This document shows positions 1-6,398 of a DNA stretch of 10,827 bases, in pieces (within the stretch, counting starts at the first letter, position 1; each line of letters starts with the position of its first letter). The stretch is from SZUA-1377 sp964622255 (lineage in GTDB: Bacteria; Campylobacterota; Campylobacteria; Campylobacterales; QNZT01), in the NCBI GenBank assembly GCA_964622255.1, contig CAZUPK010000039.1, forward strand, positions 1-10,827. The letters run 5' to 3'. Below the pieces are notes generated by a model that ran no database searches, had not been told where the DNA came from, and saw only the letters and a list, made by a program, of their open reading frames with translations. A program made the translations under genes and the position numbers.

Positions 1-295
1 GGGTAGTAAGTATTGGAGAAGTATGACATATGGTGAAGATACTATGGCAGCTAGTAAGATAGCTACAAGAGGAACTGCTTGGGAAGTTTACTATCATAAA
101 CCTCTAACAAAAGCACTTACTTTTTCTATAAGATATACAGATATAAAGTATGACTATACCGGTTCACAAGCCTTCTTTGGAGCAGACGGAACACCGGTTG
201 ATATGGACACTATAAATGCAACAAATGCTGCTATGTATAGAGATCCTGTAAAAGAAGCTAAAGATATAAGAGCCTATGTGAGATATAGATTTTAG
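1..295 (+). CDS. C-terminal end of an outer-membrane beta-barrel protein (DUF3373-like), partial
   Basis: The reading frame is open from position 2 (Gly-Ser-Lys-Tyr-Trp-Arg-Ser) to a TAG stop at 293-295, so the true start lies outside the window. The visible 97 residues alternate polar and hydrophobic positions like barrel strands (for example AWEVYYHKPLTKALTFSIRY and DIRAYVRYRF). They end in Arg-Tyr-Arg-Phe, and a terminal Phe on the last strand is the usual BAM-recognition signal of outer-membrane proteins. The motif YWRSMTYGEDTM and the tail resemble, from memory, the DUF3373 family of Campylobacterota. That family name is a recollection, whereas the outer-membrane assignment comes from the sequence. 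Nothing visible links it to the hydrogenase genes, and a hairpin follows its stop. Confidence 0.65.
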   Translation, partial: GSKYWRSMTYGEDTMAASKIATRGTAWEVYYHKPLTKALTFSIRYTDIKYDYTGSQAFFGADGTPVDMDTINATNAAMYRDPVKEAKDIRAYVRYRF

Positions 296-299
296 TTAT

Positions 300-319
300 A
301 AAGGGGCTTTTGCCTCTTT
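300..319 (+). terminator. Possible terminator hairpin after the outer-membrane protein gene
   Basis: AAAGGGGC (300-307) can pair with GCCTCTTT (312-319) around a TTTT loop, giving 8 bp with one G-T wobble. It begins 5 bp after the stop codon. The downstream tract (GCTCTATTTATG) is only modestly T-rich, so this is a weak or Rho-assisted terminator at best. It separates the upstream gene from the hydrogenase operon. Confidence 0.45.
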
Positions 320-372
320 GCTCTATTTATGAAAATTTAAATTTACTACTATATAAACTTCAATCTAAGCAT

Positions 373-451
373 AAATTAAATATTAAAATATTAAAATATT
401 CGAATGCATATTCATTTAATAAATGATTGCTTATCCAATAATATAAAGGAG
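373..451 (+). promoter_or_regulatory. Likely hydA promoter region with a dyad symmetry and strong ribosome site
   Basis: The gap between the upstream gene and hydA (296-456) is very AT-rich. It holds a phased repeat of TTAAAATA (about 383-399) and a perfect 15-bp palindrome TCATTTA-A-TAAATGA (412-426). With two extra bases in one arm, the palindrome extends to GCA...TGC at 406-430. Possible -10 hexamers are TTTAAT (415-420) and TAATAT (439-444). No clear -35 is visible, as is usual in Campylobacterota. The ribosome site AAGGAG (446-451) lies 5 nt before the hydA ATG. If 415-420 is the -10, the palindrome overlaps it and could be a repressor or activator operator. The regulator is unknown, and I see no sigma-54 GG-N10-GC pattern. 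Confidence 0.4.
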
Positions 452-456
452 AAAAT

Positions 457-1608
457 ATGGAACACAACAATTTGTTGAGAAAACTAAATGCAAGACTTGA
501 TGAACTTGAGAAGTTGCCTAAGCTTGACAGTTCTAAGTCTATTTCTCAAGCGATTGAGGAAAAAGGTTTTTCAAGAAGAGATTTTATGAAATGGGCAAGT
601 GCTATGACAGCAACTCTTATGCTTCCAGCATCATTTGCACCAACAGTTGCAAGAGCTGCAGAACTTGCTGACAGATTACCTGTGGTATGGCTTCATATGG
701 CAGAGTGTACCGGTTGTAGCGAGTCACTTTTAAGAACAGATGCTCCAACTATAGACAGCTTAATTTTTAACTATATTTCATTAGAATATCACGAAACTTT
801 AATGGCAGCTGCAGGATGGCAAGCTGAGCATAACCTAAAATCAGCTATTAAAAAATATAAAGGAAGATATATCCTTATGGTTGAGGGTGGTATTCCAAGT
901 GGTGCTACAAGCTACTTTTTGACCATAGGACCTCACGGTGAAACTGGTGAGCATAGTGCTAAAGAAGCAGCTGAAGGTGCGGCAGCTATATTTGCTATTG
1001 GAACTTGTTCATCATTTGGTGGAGTTCAAGCAGCAAATCCAAATCCAACAGGAGCAAAACCACTTCATAAAGTAACAGATAAACCGGTTATAAATGTTCC
1101 AGGTTGTCCTCCAAGTGAAAAAAATATAGTGGGAACTCTGCTTCACTTTATACTTTATGGAACACTTCCAGCACTTGATAGTTACAACAGACCAAAATGG
1201 GCATATGGTATGAGAATCCACGATCTTTGTGAAAGAAGAGGTCATTTTGATGCTGGAGAATTTGTTCAAGAATTTGGTGATGAGGGAGCAAAAAAAGGTT
1301 ACTGTTTATACAGAGTAGGATGTAAAGGACCTTATACATTTAACAACTGTGCAAGAGAGAAGTTTAACCAACACACTTCTTGGCTAGTTCAAGCAGGACA
1401 TGGCTGTATGGGATGTAGTGAACCAGATTTTTGGGATGTGATGGGACCTTTTGAAGAGCCAGTTGCTGAGCACCTTTATCAGAGTGTATTTGGTGGCTTA
1501 GGTGCAGATGCTACAGCAGACAAGATAGGTATAACTGTTCTTAGTGCAACAGCAGTTGGTATAGCAGCACATGCAGCAATCTCAGCAATCAAAAATCCAA
1601 AAGAGTAA
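457..1608 (+). CDS. hydA: [NiFe]-hydrogenase small subunit HydA, Tat-exported
   Basis: Iron-sulfur small subunit of a membrane-bound uptake hydrogenase; it carries electrons from the NiFe site in HydB to the cytochrome b in HydC. A twin-arginine signal is plain: SRRDFMK at residues 39-45, then a hydrophobic stretch and a likely cleavage after Ala-Arg-Ala67. Proximal 4Fe4S ligands are C84, C87 (ECTGCSES), C184 and C217. Distal cluster ligands are H255, C258, C283 and C289. The medial 3Fe4S ligands are C298, C317 and C320. Residue 86 is Gly, so the extra cysteines of oxygen-tolerant enzymes are absent at this motif. A hydrophobic C-terminal helix (about 356-377) would anchor the periplasmic domain to the membrane beside HydC. 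The length (383 aa) is normal. The start is supported by AAGGAG 5 nt upstream. It is first in the operon and lies 16 bp before hydB. Confidence 0.97.
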   Translation: MEHNNLLRKLNARLDELEKLPKLDSSKSISQAIEEKGFSRRDFMKWASAMTATLMLPASFAPTVARAAELADRLPVVWLHMAECTGCSESLLRTDAPTIDSLIFNYISLEYHETLMAAAGWQAEHNLKSAIKKYKGRYILMVEGGIPSGATSYFLTIGPHGETGEHSAKEAAEGAAAIFAIGTCSSFGGVQAANPNPTGAKPLHKVTDKPVINVPGCPPSEKNIVGTLLHFILYGTLPALDSYNRPKWAYGMRIHDLCERRGHFDAGEFVQEFGDEGAKKGYCLYRVGCKGPYTFNNCAREKFNQHTSWLVQAGHGCMGCSEPDFWDVMGPFEEPVAEHLYQSVFGGLGADATADKIGITVLSATAVGIAAHAAISAIKNPKE

Positions 1609-1624
1609 TTTAAAGGAGTAATTT

Positions 1625-3358
1625 ATGGCAAAAAGAGTAGTAGTAGATCCGATAACTAGAATAGAAGGGCACTTAAGAGCCGAAGTTGTAGTTGATGATG
1701 ATGGAGTTGTAAGGGAAGCTTATACAAGTTCAACTCTTTGGAGAGGACTTGAAGTTATAGCAAAAGGAAGAGATCCAAGAGATGTTCCTTTTATGATGCA
1801 AAGAATTTGTGGTGTTTGCACTTACTCACATTACTTAAACTCAACTATGGCAATTGAGGATGCATTAGGTATAAAAGTGCCTCTAAATGCAGAACTTACA
1901 AGAACTTTGATGAATATATCATTATTTATGCATGATCACCCTGTTCACTTTTATCATCTTCATGGAGTTGATTGGGTTGATATTGTATCGGCTTTAAAAG
2001 CAGATCCAAAAAAGACTAGTGAGTTAGCTTTCAAATACAGCGACAATCCTATAGCAACTGGAGAAAATGACCTTAAAGCAGTTCAAGCAAAAGTAGCAAG
2101 ATTTGCTAAAAATCCTCAAGGACTTGGGCCATTTGCAAATGCATACTGGGGACATAAAACTTTCAAATTTACTCCTGAGCAAAACTTGATAGCACTTTCT
2201 CACTATCTAAAAGCTCTTGAGATGCAAAGAATAGCAGCTCAAATGTTGGCTATCTTTGGTGGTAAACAACCACATCCACAAAGCTTAACAGTTGGTGGTA
2301 TTACATGTATTATGGATTTGCAAGATCCAGCAAGAATGGGTGAATGGATGGTAAAATTTCAGGAGATGGCAAACTTTATTAGCAATGCATACTATGCTGA
2401 TATCTGTATGGCCGCTGAGATGTATAAAGATGAGCCTTCAGTTGTAAAACCTGCTGGTGTTAAAAACTTTATGGCATATAAGAGTTTTAAAGTAGGTGCA
2501 AATGACTATCTATTTGATAGTGGTTATATCTTAAACAATGATATAAGTAAAGTATTTGATATAGATGAGTCACTCATAACAGAGGAAGCAACTCACTCAT
2601 GGTATAAAGATGATGAACCACTTCACCCATATGATGGAAAAACAAATCCTAACTATACAGGTTTTAAAGATGCTAAAACTGTTGGACCAGATGGACAGAT
2701 GCATGAGAGTAAAGTTGTTCAAGAAGATGGAAAATACTCTTGGATAAAATCACCAAGATATGATGGTAAACCTATGGAGGTTGGACCTCTAGCTTGTCTT
2801 TTAGTAAGTTATGGAAAAGGAAATAAAAGAGTCAAAAAAGTAGTTGATGAATTTTTGGCAAAAACTGGACTTCCTGTTGGAGCACTATTTACAACTCTTG
2901 GAAGAACTGCAGCTAGAATGCTACAAACAAAAGTTATAGCAGACTATGGTATGACAGCATTTAACAATCTTGTAGAGAACTTAAAAGTAGATCAAACTAC
3001 CTGCGCTCCATATGTTATCGATAAAAACAAAGAGTATAAAGGCAGAGGTATAGGTGATGTTCCAAGAGGTATGTTAAGCCACTGGGTAAGAATCAAAAAT
3101 GGAGTTATTGAAAACTATCAGGCAGTAGTTCCCTCAACTTGGAATGCAGGACCAAAAGATGCTAAAGGACAACATGGACCTTATGAGGCTGATTTGATAG
3201 GATTAAAAATAGCAGATCTCTCTCAACCGTTAGAGATTATAAGAATCATTCACTCTTATGACCCATGTATTGCTTGTGCAGTTCATGTTATGGATACAAA
3301 GGGAAATAAACTTAGTGAGTATAAATTAGATCCACTATATGGTGGATGTAGCATATAA
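1625..3358 (+). CDS. hydB: [NiFe]-hydrogenase large subunit HydB
   Basis: Catalytic subunit that splits H2 at a NiFe(CN)2CO centre. It is co-exported with HydA through the HydA Tat signal and has none of its own. Family motifs are intact: RIEGHLRAEV (12-21), RICGVC with nickel ligands C62 and C65, GGKQPHPQ (212-219), and the C-terminal DPCIACAVH (546-554) with ligands C548 and C551. By family rule the precursor is cut after H554 by the endopeptidase (HydD here), releasing 23 residues that end in GGCSI. That tail is longer than the roughly 15 residues of many relatives. The ribosome site AAAGGAG (1612-1618) is 6 nt before ATG. The stop overlaps the ribosome site of hydC, which implies tightly linked translation. 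Residue positions and length (577 aa) fit group 1 uptake hydrogenases. Confidence 0.97.
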   Translation: MAKRVVVDPITRIEGHLRAEVVVDDDGVVREAYTSSTLWRGLEVIAKGRDPRDVPFMMQRICGVCTYSHYLNSTMAIEDALGIKVPLNAELTRTLMNISLFMHDHPVHFYHLHGVDWVDIVSALKADPKKTSELAFKYSDNPIATGENDLKAVQAKVARFAKNPQGLGPFANAYWGHKTFKFTPEQNLIALSHYLKALEMQRIAAQMLAIFGGKQPHPQSLTVGGITCIMDLQDPARMGEWMVKFQEMANFISNAYYADICMAAEMYKDEPSVVKPAGVKNFMAYKSFKVGANDYLFDSGYILNNDISKVFDIDESLITEEATHSWYKDDEPLHPYDGKTNPNYTGFKDAKTVGPDGQMHESKVVQEDGKYSWIKSPRYDGKPMEVGPLACLLVSYGKGNKRVKKVVDEFLAKTGLPVGALFTTLGRTAARMLQTKVIADYGMTAFNNLVENLKVDQTTCAPYVIDKNKEYKGRGIGDVPRGMLSHWVRIKNGVIENYQAVVPSTWNAGPKDAKGQHGPYEADLIGLKIADLSQPLEIIRIIHSYDPCIACAVHVMDTKGNKLSEYKLDPLYGGCSI

Positions 3359-3368
3359 AGGAGATGTT

Positions 3369-4055
3369 ATGAATTTAAAGACACAAGATTGCGATATTAA
3401 GCAAGAATTAGAGTTTACGACATCTTATAGATGGCAACACTGGATAAGAGCTATTTCTATAGTAGCTCTTACAGTGACAGGTTTTTATATAGCTATTCCA
3501 TTTATTCAACCAGCAGTTGGTGCTGAGCCTACAAAGTTTTTATATGCTTTGATGAGAAGTTGGCACTTGATTTTTGGTTTTGTTTTAATTGGAGTGATTT
3601 TATATAAAACATTTATGTTTTTATTTGTAAAGGATAGCTCTATGGAGAGAAAAGCCTTAAAAGATCTTTTCAATCCAAAAATTTGGACTCAACAGATAGG
3701 ATATTATTTATTGTTTTCTAAACATCCAAAGTTAAGTGGTATTTATAATCCTTTGCAGTTTGTAGCTTATGTAGTTTTTTATTTGATGATATTTGGTCTT
3801 ATTTTAACAGGACTTATCCTATATATTCATGTTTATCATAATGGATTTGCAGGTGCTATATATGCAGTTATGAGAAATTTTGAAGTTATGTTTGGTGGAC
3901 TTGCAGTTGTAAGAGAAGTTCATCACATATTGATGTGGGGTGTTATAATATTTGTAGTAGGCCATGTTTATATGGCTATTTACAATGCTGTATTTGGAAA
4001 AGAAGGTGCTATGGATGCTATTTTCTCAGGGATAAAATGGCATAAAAAGCACTAA
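3369..4055 (+). CDS. hydC: Hydrogenase cytochrome b subunit HydC (di-heme membrane anchor)
   Basis: Membrane subunit that binds two b hemes and passes electrons from HydA to menaquinone. The chosen start (3369) gives 228 aa and has AAAGGAG at 3357-3363, 5 nt upstream; an in-frame ATG 30 nt earlier lies inside hydB and lacks a ribosome site. Four hydrophobic segments are visible, near residues 27-47, 66-87, 130-153 and 186-208. Candidate heme-ligand histidines are H24 (RWQHW), H66 (SWHLIFG), H185 or H186 (VHHILMW) and H199 (VGHVYMA). From memory, these fall one position from the heme-ligand histidines described for Wolinella HydC. A conserved loop with NPKIW and NPLQ lies between helices 2 and 3. 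This is the last gene before an atypical 163-bp gap. Confidence 0.95.
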   Translation: MNLKTQDCDIKQELEFTTSYRWQHWIRAISIVALTVTGFYIAIPFIQPAVGAEPTKFLYALMRSWHLIFGFVLIGVILYKTFMFLFVKDSSMERKALKDLFNPKIWTQQIGYYLLFSKHPKLSGIYNPLQFVAYVVFYLMIFGLILTGLILYIHVYHNGFAGAIYAVMRNFEVMFGGLAVVREVHHILMWGVIIFVVGHVYMAIYNAVFGKEGAMDAIFSGIKWHKKH

Positions 4056-4066
4056 ATATCAGTTTA

Positions 4067-4088
4067 AAGGAGGGAGGATGCCCTCTTT
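4067..4088 (+). promoter_or_regulatory. Hairpin sequestering a strong ribosome site downstream of hydC
   Basis: AAGGAGGG (4067-4074) can pair with CCCTCTTT (4081-4088) over a 6-nt loop (AGGATG), giving 8 bp with one G-T wobble. The left arm is an excellent ribosome site and the loop contains the ATG at 4078, so folding would hide that start. The right arm can alternatively pair its CCCT with AGGG inside the hydD ribosome site (4206-4212). Mutually exclusive folds are therefore possible. A terminator reading is weaker, because no T-run follows. Confidence 0.4.
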
Positions 4089-4182
4089 CCTAAGCTTAGT
4101 GAAAAATATGAGATTTTATTCGAGTAAGTTGCTGTTTTTGCCAAACGACGAGTTGCTCCTGTTGGTGGGTGGTAAACATTAA
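4078..4182 (+). CDS. Candidate 34-residue leader peptide between hydC and hydD
   Basis: ATG at 4078 follows AAAGGAGGGAGG, a ribosome site of the same form and spacing as those of hydB and hydC. The frame runs 34 codons (MPSFLSLVKNMRFYSSKLLF, then a Leu-rich stretch ending VGGKH) to TAA at 4180-4182. The peptide matches nothing I recognise. The ATG is in the same frame as hydD, 47 codons before the proposed hydD start. One reading is that this was the original hydD start, and that an inserted element with an in-frame stop now separates it from the gene. Another is a genuine leader peptide whose translation affects hydD. The coding evidence is only the ribosome site and open frame. Confidence 0.3.
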   Translation: MPSFLSLVKNMRFYSSKLLFLPNDELLLLVGGKH

Positions 4183-4200
4183 GCTATTTATGTTAGGAAA
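4086..4200. repeat. Inverted-repeat-ended structured element in the hydC-hydD gap (MITE/ERIC-like or cis-regulatory RNA)
   Basis: TTTCCTAA (4086-4093) is the exact reverse complement of TTAGGAAA (4193-4200). Directly inside, GCTTAGTG (4094-4101) pairs with CATTAAGC (4177-4184), leaving TATTTATG (4185-4192) as a one-sided bulge. That is 16 pairs closing a domain of about 75 nt. The interior is richer in G+C (about 48% over 4128-4179) than the flanking genes. It holds a short direct repeat built on CGAG and GTTGCT (4121-4133 and 4149-4157). Imperfect direct repeats flank the element: AGTTTAAAGGAGG (4061-4073) and AGTTAAGGGG (4203-4212). These features fit an ERIC-like or miniature transposable element, or a folded leader RNA controlling hydD. 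I recognise no known riboswitch class. Confidence 0.5.
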
Positions 4201-4218
4201 AAAGTTAAGGGGTGTATT

Positions 4219-4770
4219 ATTAAGATTTTAGTTTTAGGTATAGGAAATGTCCTTTTTGGAGATGAAGGTATAGGTGTCCACATAATATACTATTTGGATG
4301 AAAAATATGAGTTTAAATCAAATGAGCATACGATAGATTTGATAGATGGTGGAACTTTAGCTCAAAGGTTGATACCTATTATCACAGATTATGATAAAGT
4401 TATCGTTTGTGATTGTGTGGATGCTGTTGATGCTAAAATCGGAGATGTATTCTTTTTTGATTTTACAGATATTCCAAAATCTATAACTTGGCAAGGTTCA
4501 GCACACGAAGTTGAGATGCTCCAAACACTTTCGATGATAGAGATGGCAGGAGATTTGCCGGAAACTAAGATAGTTGGTGTTGTTCCTTATGTTATAGGTG
4601 AAAATAGCACCTTTGATTTAACAGATGAAGTTTTGCAAGCAAGTAAAGTTATGGAAAAAGCAGTTTTAGATTATTTAAGGCAATTTGATGTGGAAGTGGT
4701 TTTAAAAAATCCTGATGCTAACTTACAAGAGATAGCAAGAAGCTCATACCTTAGAGGGGTTGAAAGATGA
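4219..4770 (+). CDS. hydD: Hydrogenase maturation endopeptidase HydD, apparent ATT start
   Basis: HyaD/HybD-family nickel-dependent endopeptidase that removes the HydB C-terminal tail after the NiFe site is filled. Starting at 4219 gives 183 aa with N-terminus (M)KILVLGIGNVLFGDEGIGV. The three metal-contact residues expected from E. coli HybD (E16, D62, H93) appear as E16, D65 (VIVCDCVD) and H96 (GSAHEVEM). The in-frame stop nearest upstream is at 4180-4182, and no ATG, GTG or TTG occurs between it and this point. The ribosome site TAAGGGG (4206-4212) is 6 nt before ATT at 4219. The first common start codon is TTG at 4294, which would delete the glycine-rich motif and E16, so I reject it. The ATT start is unusual; a base error or post-insertion use of a rare start could explain it. 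The stop overlaps hydE (ATGA). Confidence 0.85.
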   Translation: MKILVLGIGNVLFGDEGIGVHIIYYLDEKYEFKSNEHTIDLIDGGTLAQRLIPIITDYDKVIVCDCVDAVDAKIGDVFFFDFTDIPKSITWQGSAHEVEMLQTLSMIEMAGDLPETKIVGVVPYVIGENSTFDLTDEVLQASKVMEKAVLDYLRQFDVEVVLKNPDANLQEIARSSYLRGVER

Positions 4771-6398
4771 TTTTAAAACTTAGTTTTATAGATTATTCTA
4801 TTTATGGGATAATTGAAAGATTATTTATAAATACAGCTAAAATATATGATATAGATACCTTCATACAAAAGCAAAACAATCAAATAGATCTTTTTGCAAA
4901 GTGTGATGATAGTGAGAGATTAGCAAGTTTTGCTGATGAGTTCTCTTTTAGACTTCCATATTCGCTTTTTATTACTCATAAAGAGGTAAAGATTGTTAAA
5001 AAGTTGCCAACAAATAGTTTTAAGTTAGTTAAAAAAGAAAAGGTTAAACTTCCTTACTGTCCAAAATGTTTAAAAGATGCTACTCAAAAAGATAGTGAGG
5101 ATTATTATAATATTTTTAAAGAGTGTGATATTTGTGGTTATAGACTAAAAAAACAACCAATCTCTTTAAGCCGATATTTTAAAAATAGTTATGATTATGA
5201 AGCAGTTATAAAAAAAGTGGCTTTATTGATAAGTATGGGAAGCAAGGTTAAAGTAAAAACCTTTAATGGAGATTATCTTTTATCTAAACTAAAAAGTGGT
5301 TTTAGTGGAGAGTTACTGTGTTATGATTTAGATACTATCTCAAAGTATTCTAAAGCTACTGAAAAAGAGTTGTTGACTTTAGCATCGATAGAAAAACCGG
5401 CTATAAAGCTTCAGACAAATCTTACTTTTAAGTGTGATTTTGAAGGTGTGGATATTGATAATGCTTATTATAGATTGCCAAATGATTTGTTGCTATACTT
5501 TATCACAAAAGAGTTAGCAAACAAGGATATAAAAGTTATATCTATTTCAAAAGAATTCAGTGAGAGTGACTATACTCTTGACTTTGATAGTAATGTTGAA
5601 GATAAAAGTAGCATAAGGGCAGTTGTAAGTGATAAAAATGTGCTTATAACAAAAGACAATCCAAATATTTCAAAAAAGATAAAAGAGCAGTTAAACACTC
5701 TAAGTGATTATGAGTTTGCTTTCAGTGTTGCAAAAGAGTATGATATACTAGATAAAAAGGCTGTTTGTGCTATTTATTTAAGCAAAAAATATAGTAGTAA
5801 AGTTATGTTTTACTCAAAAAAGATAGGTTTTATTGAGCATCTGCCGCTTACTTACAAGATAACTTCTATCGAAGAGTTGCTAAAAGATGTTGAAAATCAA
5901 AATGAATCTTCTAAAAAGTTGATAACAAAATATAAAAAGCAGTATCAAAGTTTATATGAGAGTATAAAAGATATATCTTTTGAAAAAGAGTTAAATCTTT
6001 ATGAGTTTTGGAAAGTTGTAGCAAAAATAGTTAATATAGGTGATATAGAGGAGAACTGTTTTAACTTTTTGGATAAAAAAGGACCGAGGGTTGATTATAA
6101 GTTGATGCAAAATAGTGAGAAAAAGAGTGTATTAAATCCTTTAAAAACGGTTCAAAGCGCTATAAGTTTTAAGTTGGCAGGTATTGATAATATGACTTTG
6201 TCATATGGAATTATGGAGAGTTTTGTTGATTTTATATCAAGTTTTATAGATGATATGAAACTAGATATGAATGCTGAAGTAGTAACCATAAATGGAAGTA
6301 TGCTTGAGTTGGCTCCGTTTTTTAGTAAGTTAGATAGAGCTATTTCTAAAAATCATAAGTTAATCTTTAACAAAAGATTTCCAATAGATAAAGATTAG
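4767..6398 (+). CDS. hydE: Hydrogenase accessory protein HydE, a divergent HypF paralogue
   Basis: Position, length (543 aa) and neighbours match HydE of the Wolinella/Helicobacter hyd operons. Mutational work in H. pylori, as I recall, requires it for hydrogenase activity, but its biochemical role is not settled. This is not the radical-SAM HydE of [FeFe]-hydrogenases; no CxxxCxxC motif is present. Read beside the next gene, it follows HypF through most of its length. Residues 2-78 resemble the acylphosphatase domain. C98, C101, C120 and C123 match the first zinc finger. About 144-298 matches the YrdC-like domain (for example DFDSNVEDKSS against DFNRDIVNAIDDS), and 439-543 matches the C-terminal Kae1-like domain (NKRFPIDKD against NKTIPINDSG). 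The catalytic motifs are lost. It overlaps hydD by 4 bp (ATGA), and hypF begins immediately after its TAG. Confidence 0.85.
   Translation: MILKLSFIDYSIYGIIERLFINTAKIYDIDTFIQKQNNQIDLFAKCDDSERLASFADEFSFRLPYSLFITHKEVKIVKKLPTNSFKLVKKEKVKLPYCPKCLKDATQKDSEDYYNIFKECDICGYRLKKQPISLSRYFKNSYDYEAVIKKVALLISMGSKVKVKTFNGDYLLSKLKSGFSGELLCYDLDTISKYSKATEKELLTLASIEKPAIKLQTNLTFKCDFEGVDIDNAYYRLPNDLLLYFITKELANKDIKVISISKEFSESDYTLDFDSNVEDKSSIRAVVSDKNVLITKDNPNISKKIKEQLNTLSDYEFAFSVAKEYDILDKKAVCAIYLSKKYSSKVMFYSKKIGFIEHLPLTYKITSIEELLKDVENQNESSKKLITKYKKQYQSLYESIKDISFEKELNLYEFWKVVAKIVNIGDIEENCFNFLDKKGPRVDYKLMQNSEKKSVLNPLKTVQSAISFKLAGIDNMTLSYGIMESFVDFISSFIDDMKLDMNAEVVTINGSMLELAPFFSKLDRAISKNHKLIFNKRFPIDKD

Noticed and set aside
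383..399. CRISPR or long satellite repeat in the hydA leader
   Set aside because: It is only short AT-rich phased repeats, with no spacers or conserved repeat units.
1012..1339. Minus-strand frames inside hydA
   Set aside because: They are shadows of a highly conserved gene, rich in Cys, Trp and Lys, and without motifs.
4098..4181. 27-codon minus-strand frame in the hydC-hydD gap (MFTTHQQEQL...)
   Set aside because: It has no ribosome site and runs against the operon. An open frame this short is expected by chance.
4086..4200. Known riboswitch (cobalamin, NiCo, Moco or similar) upstream of hydD
   Set aside because: None of the conserved core motifs I know were found; only stems are visible.
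4294..4770. hydD starting at TTG 4294 (158 aa)
   Set aside because: It would remove GIGNVLFGDEGIG and the metal ligand E16, which are encoded in the same frame just upstream.
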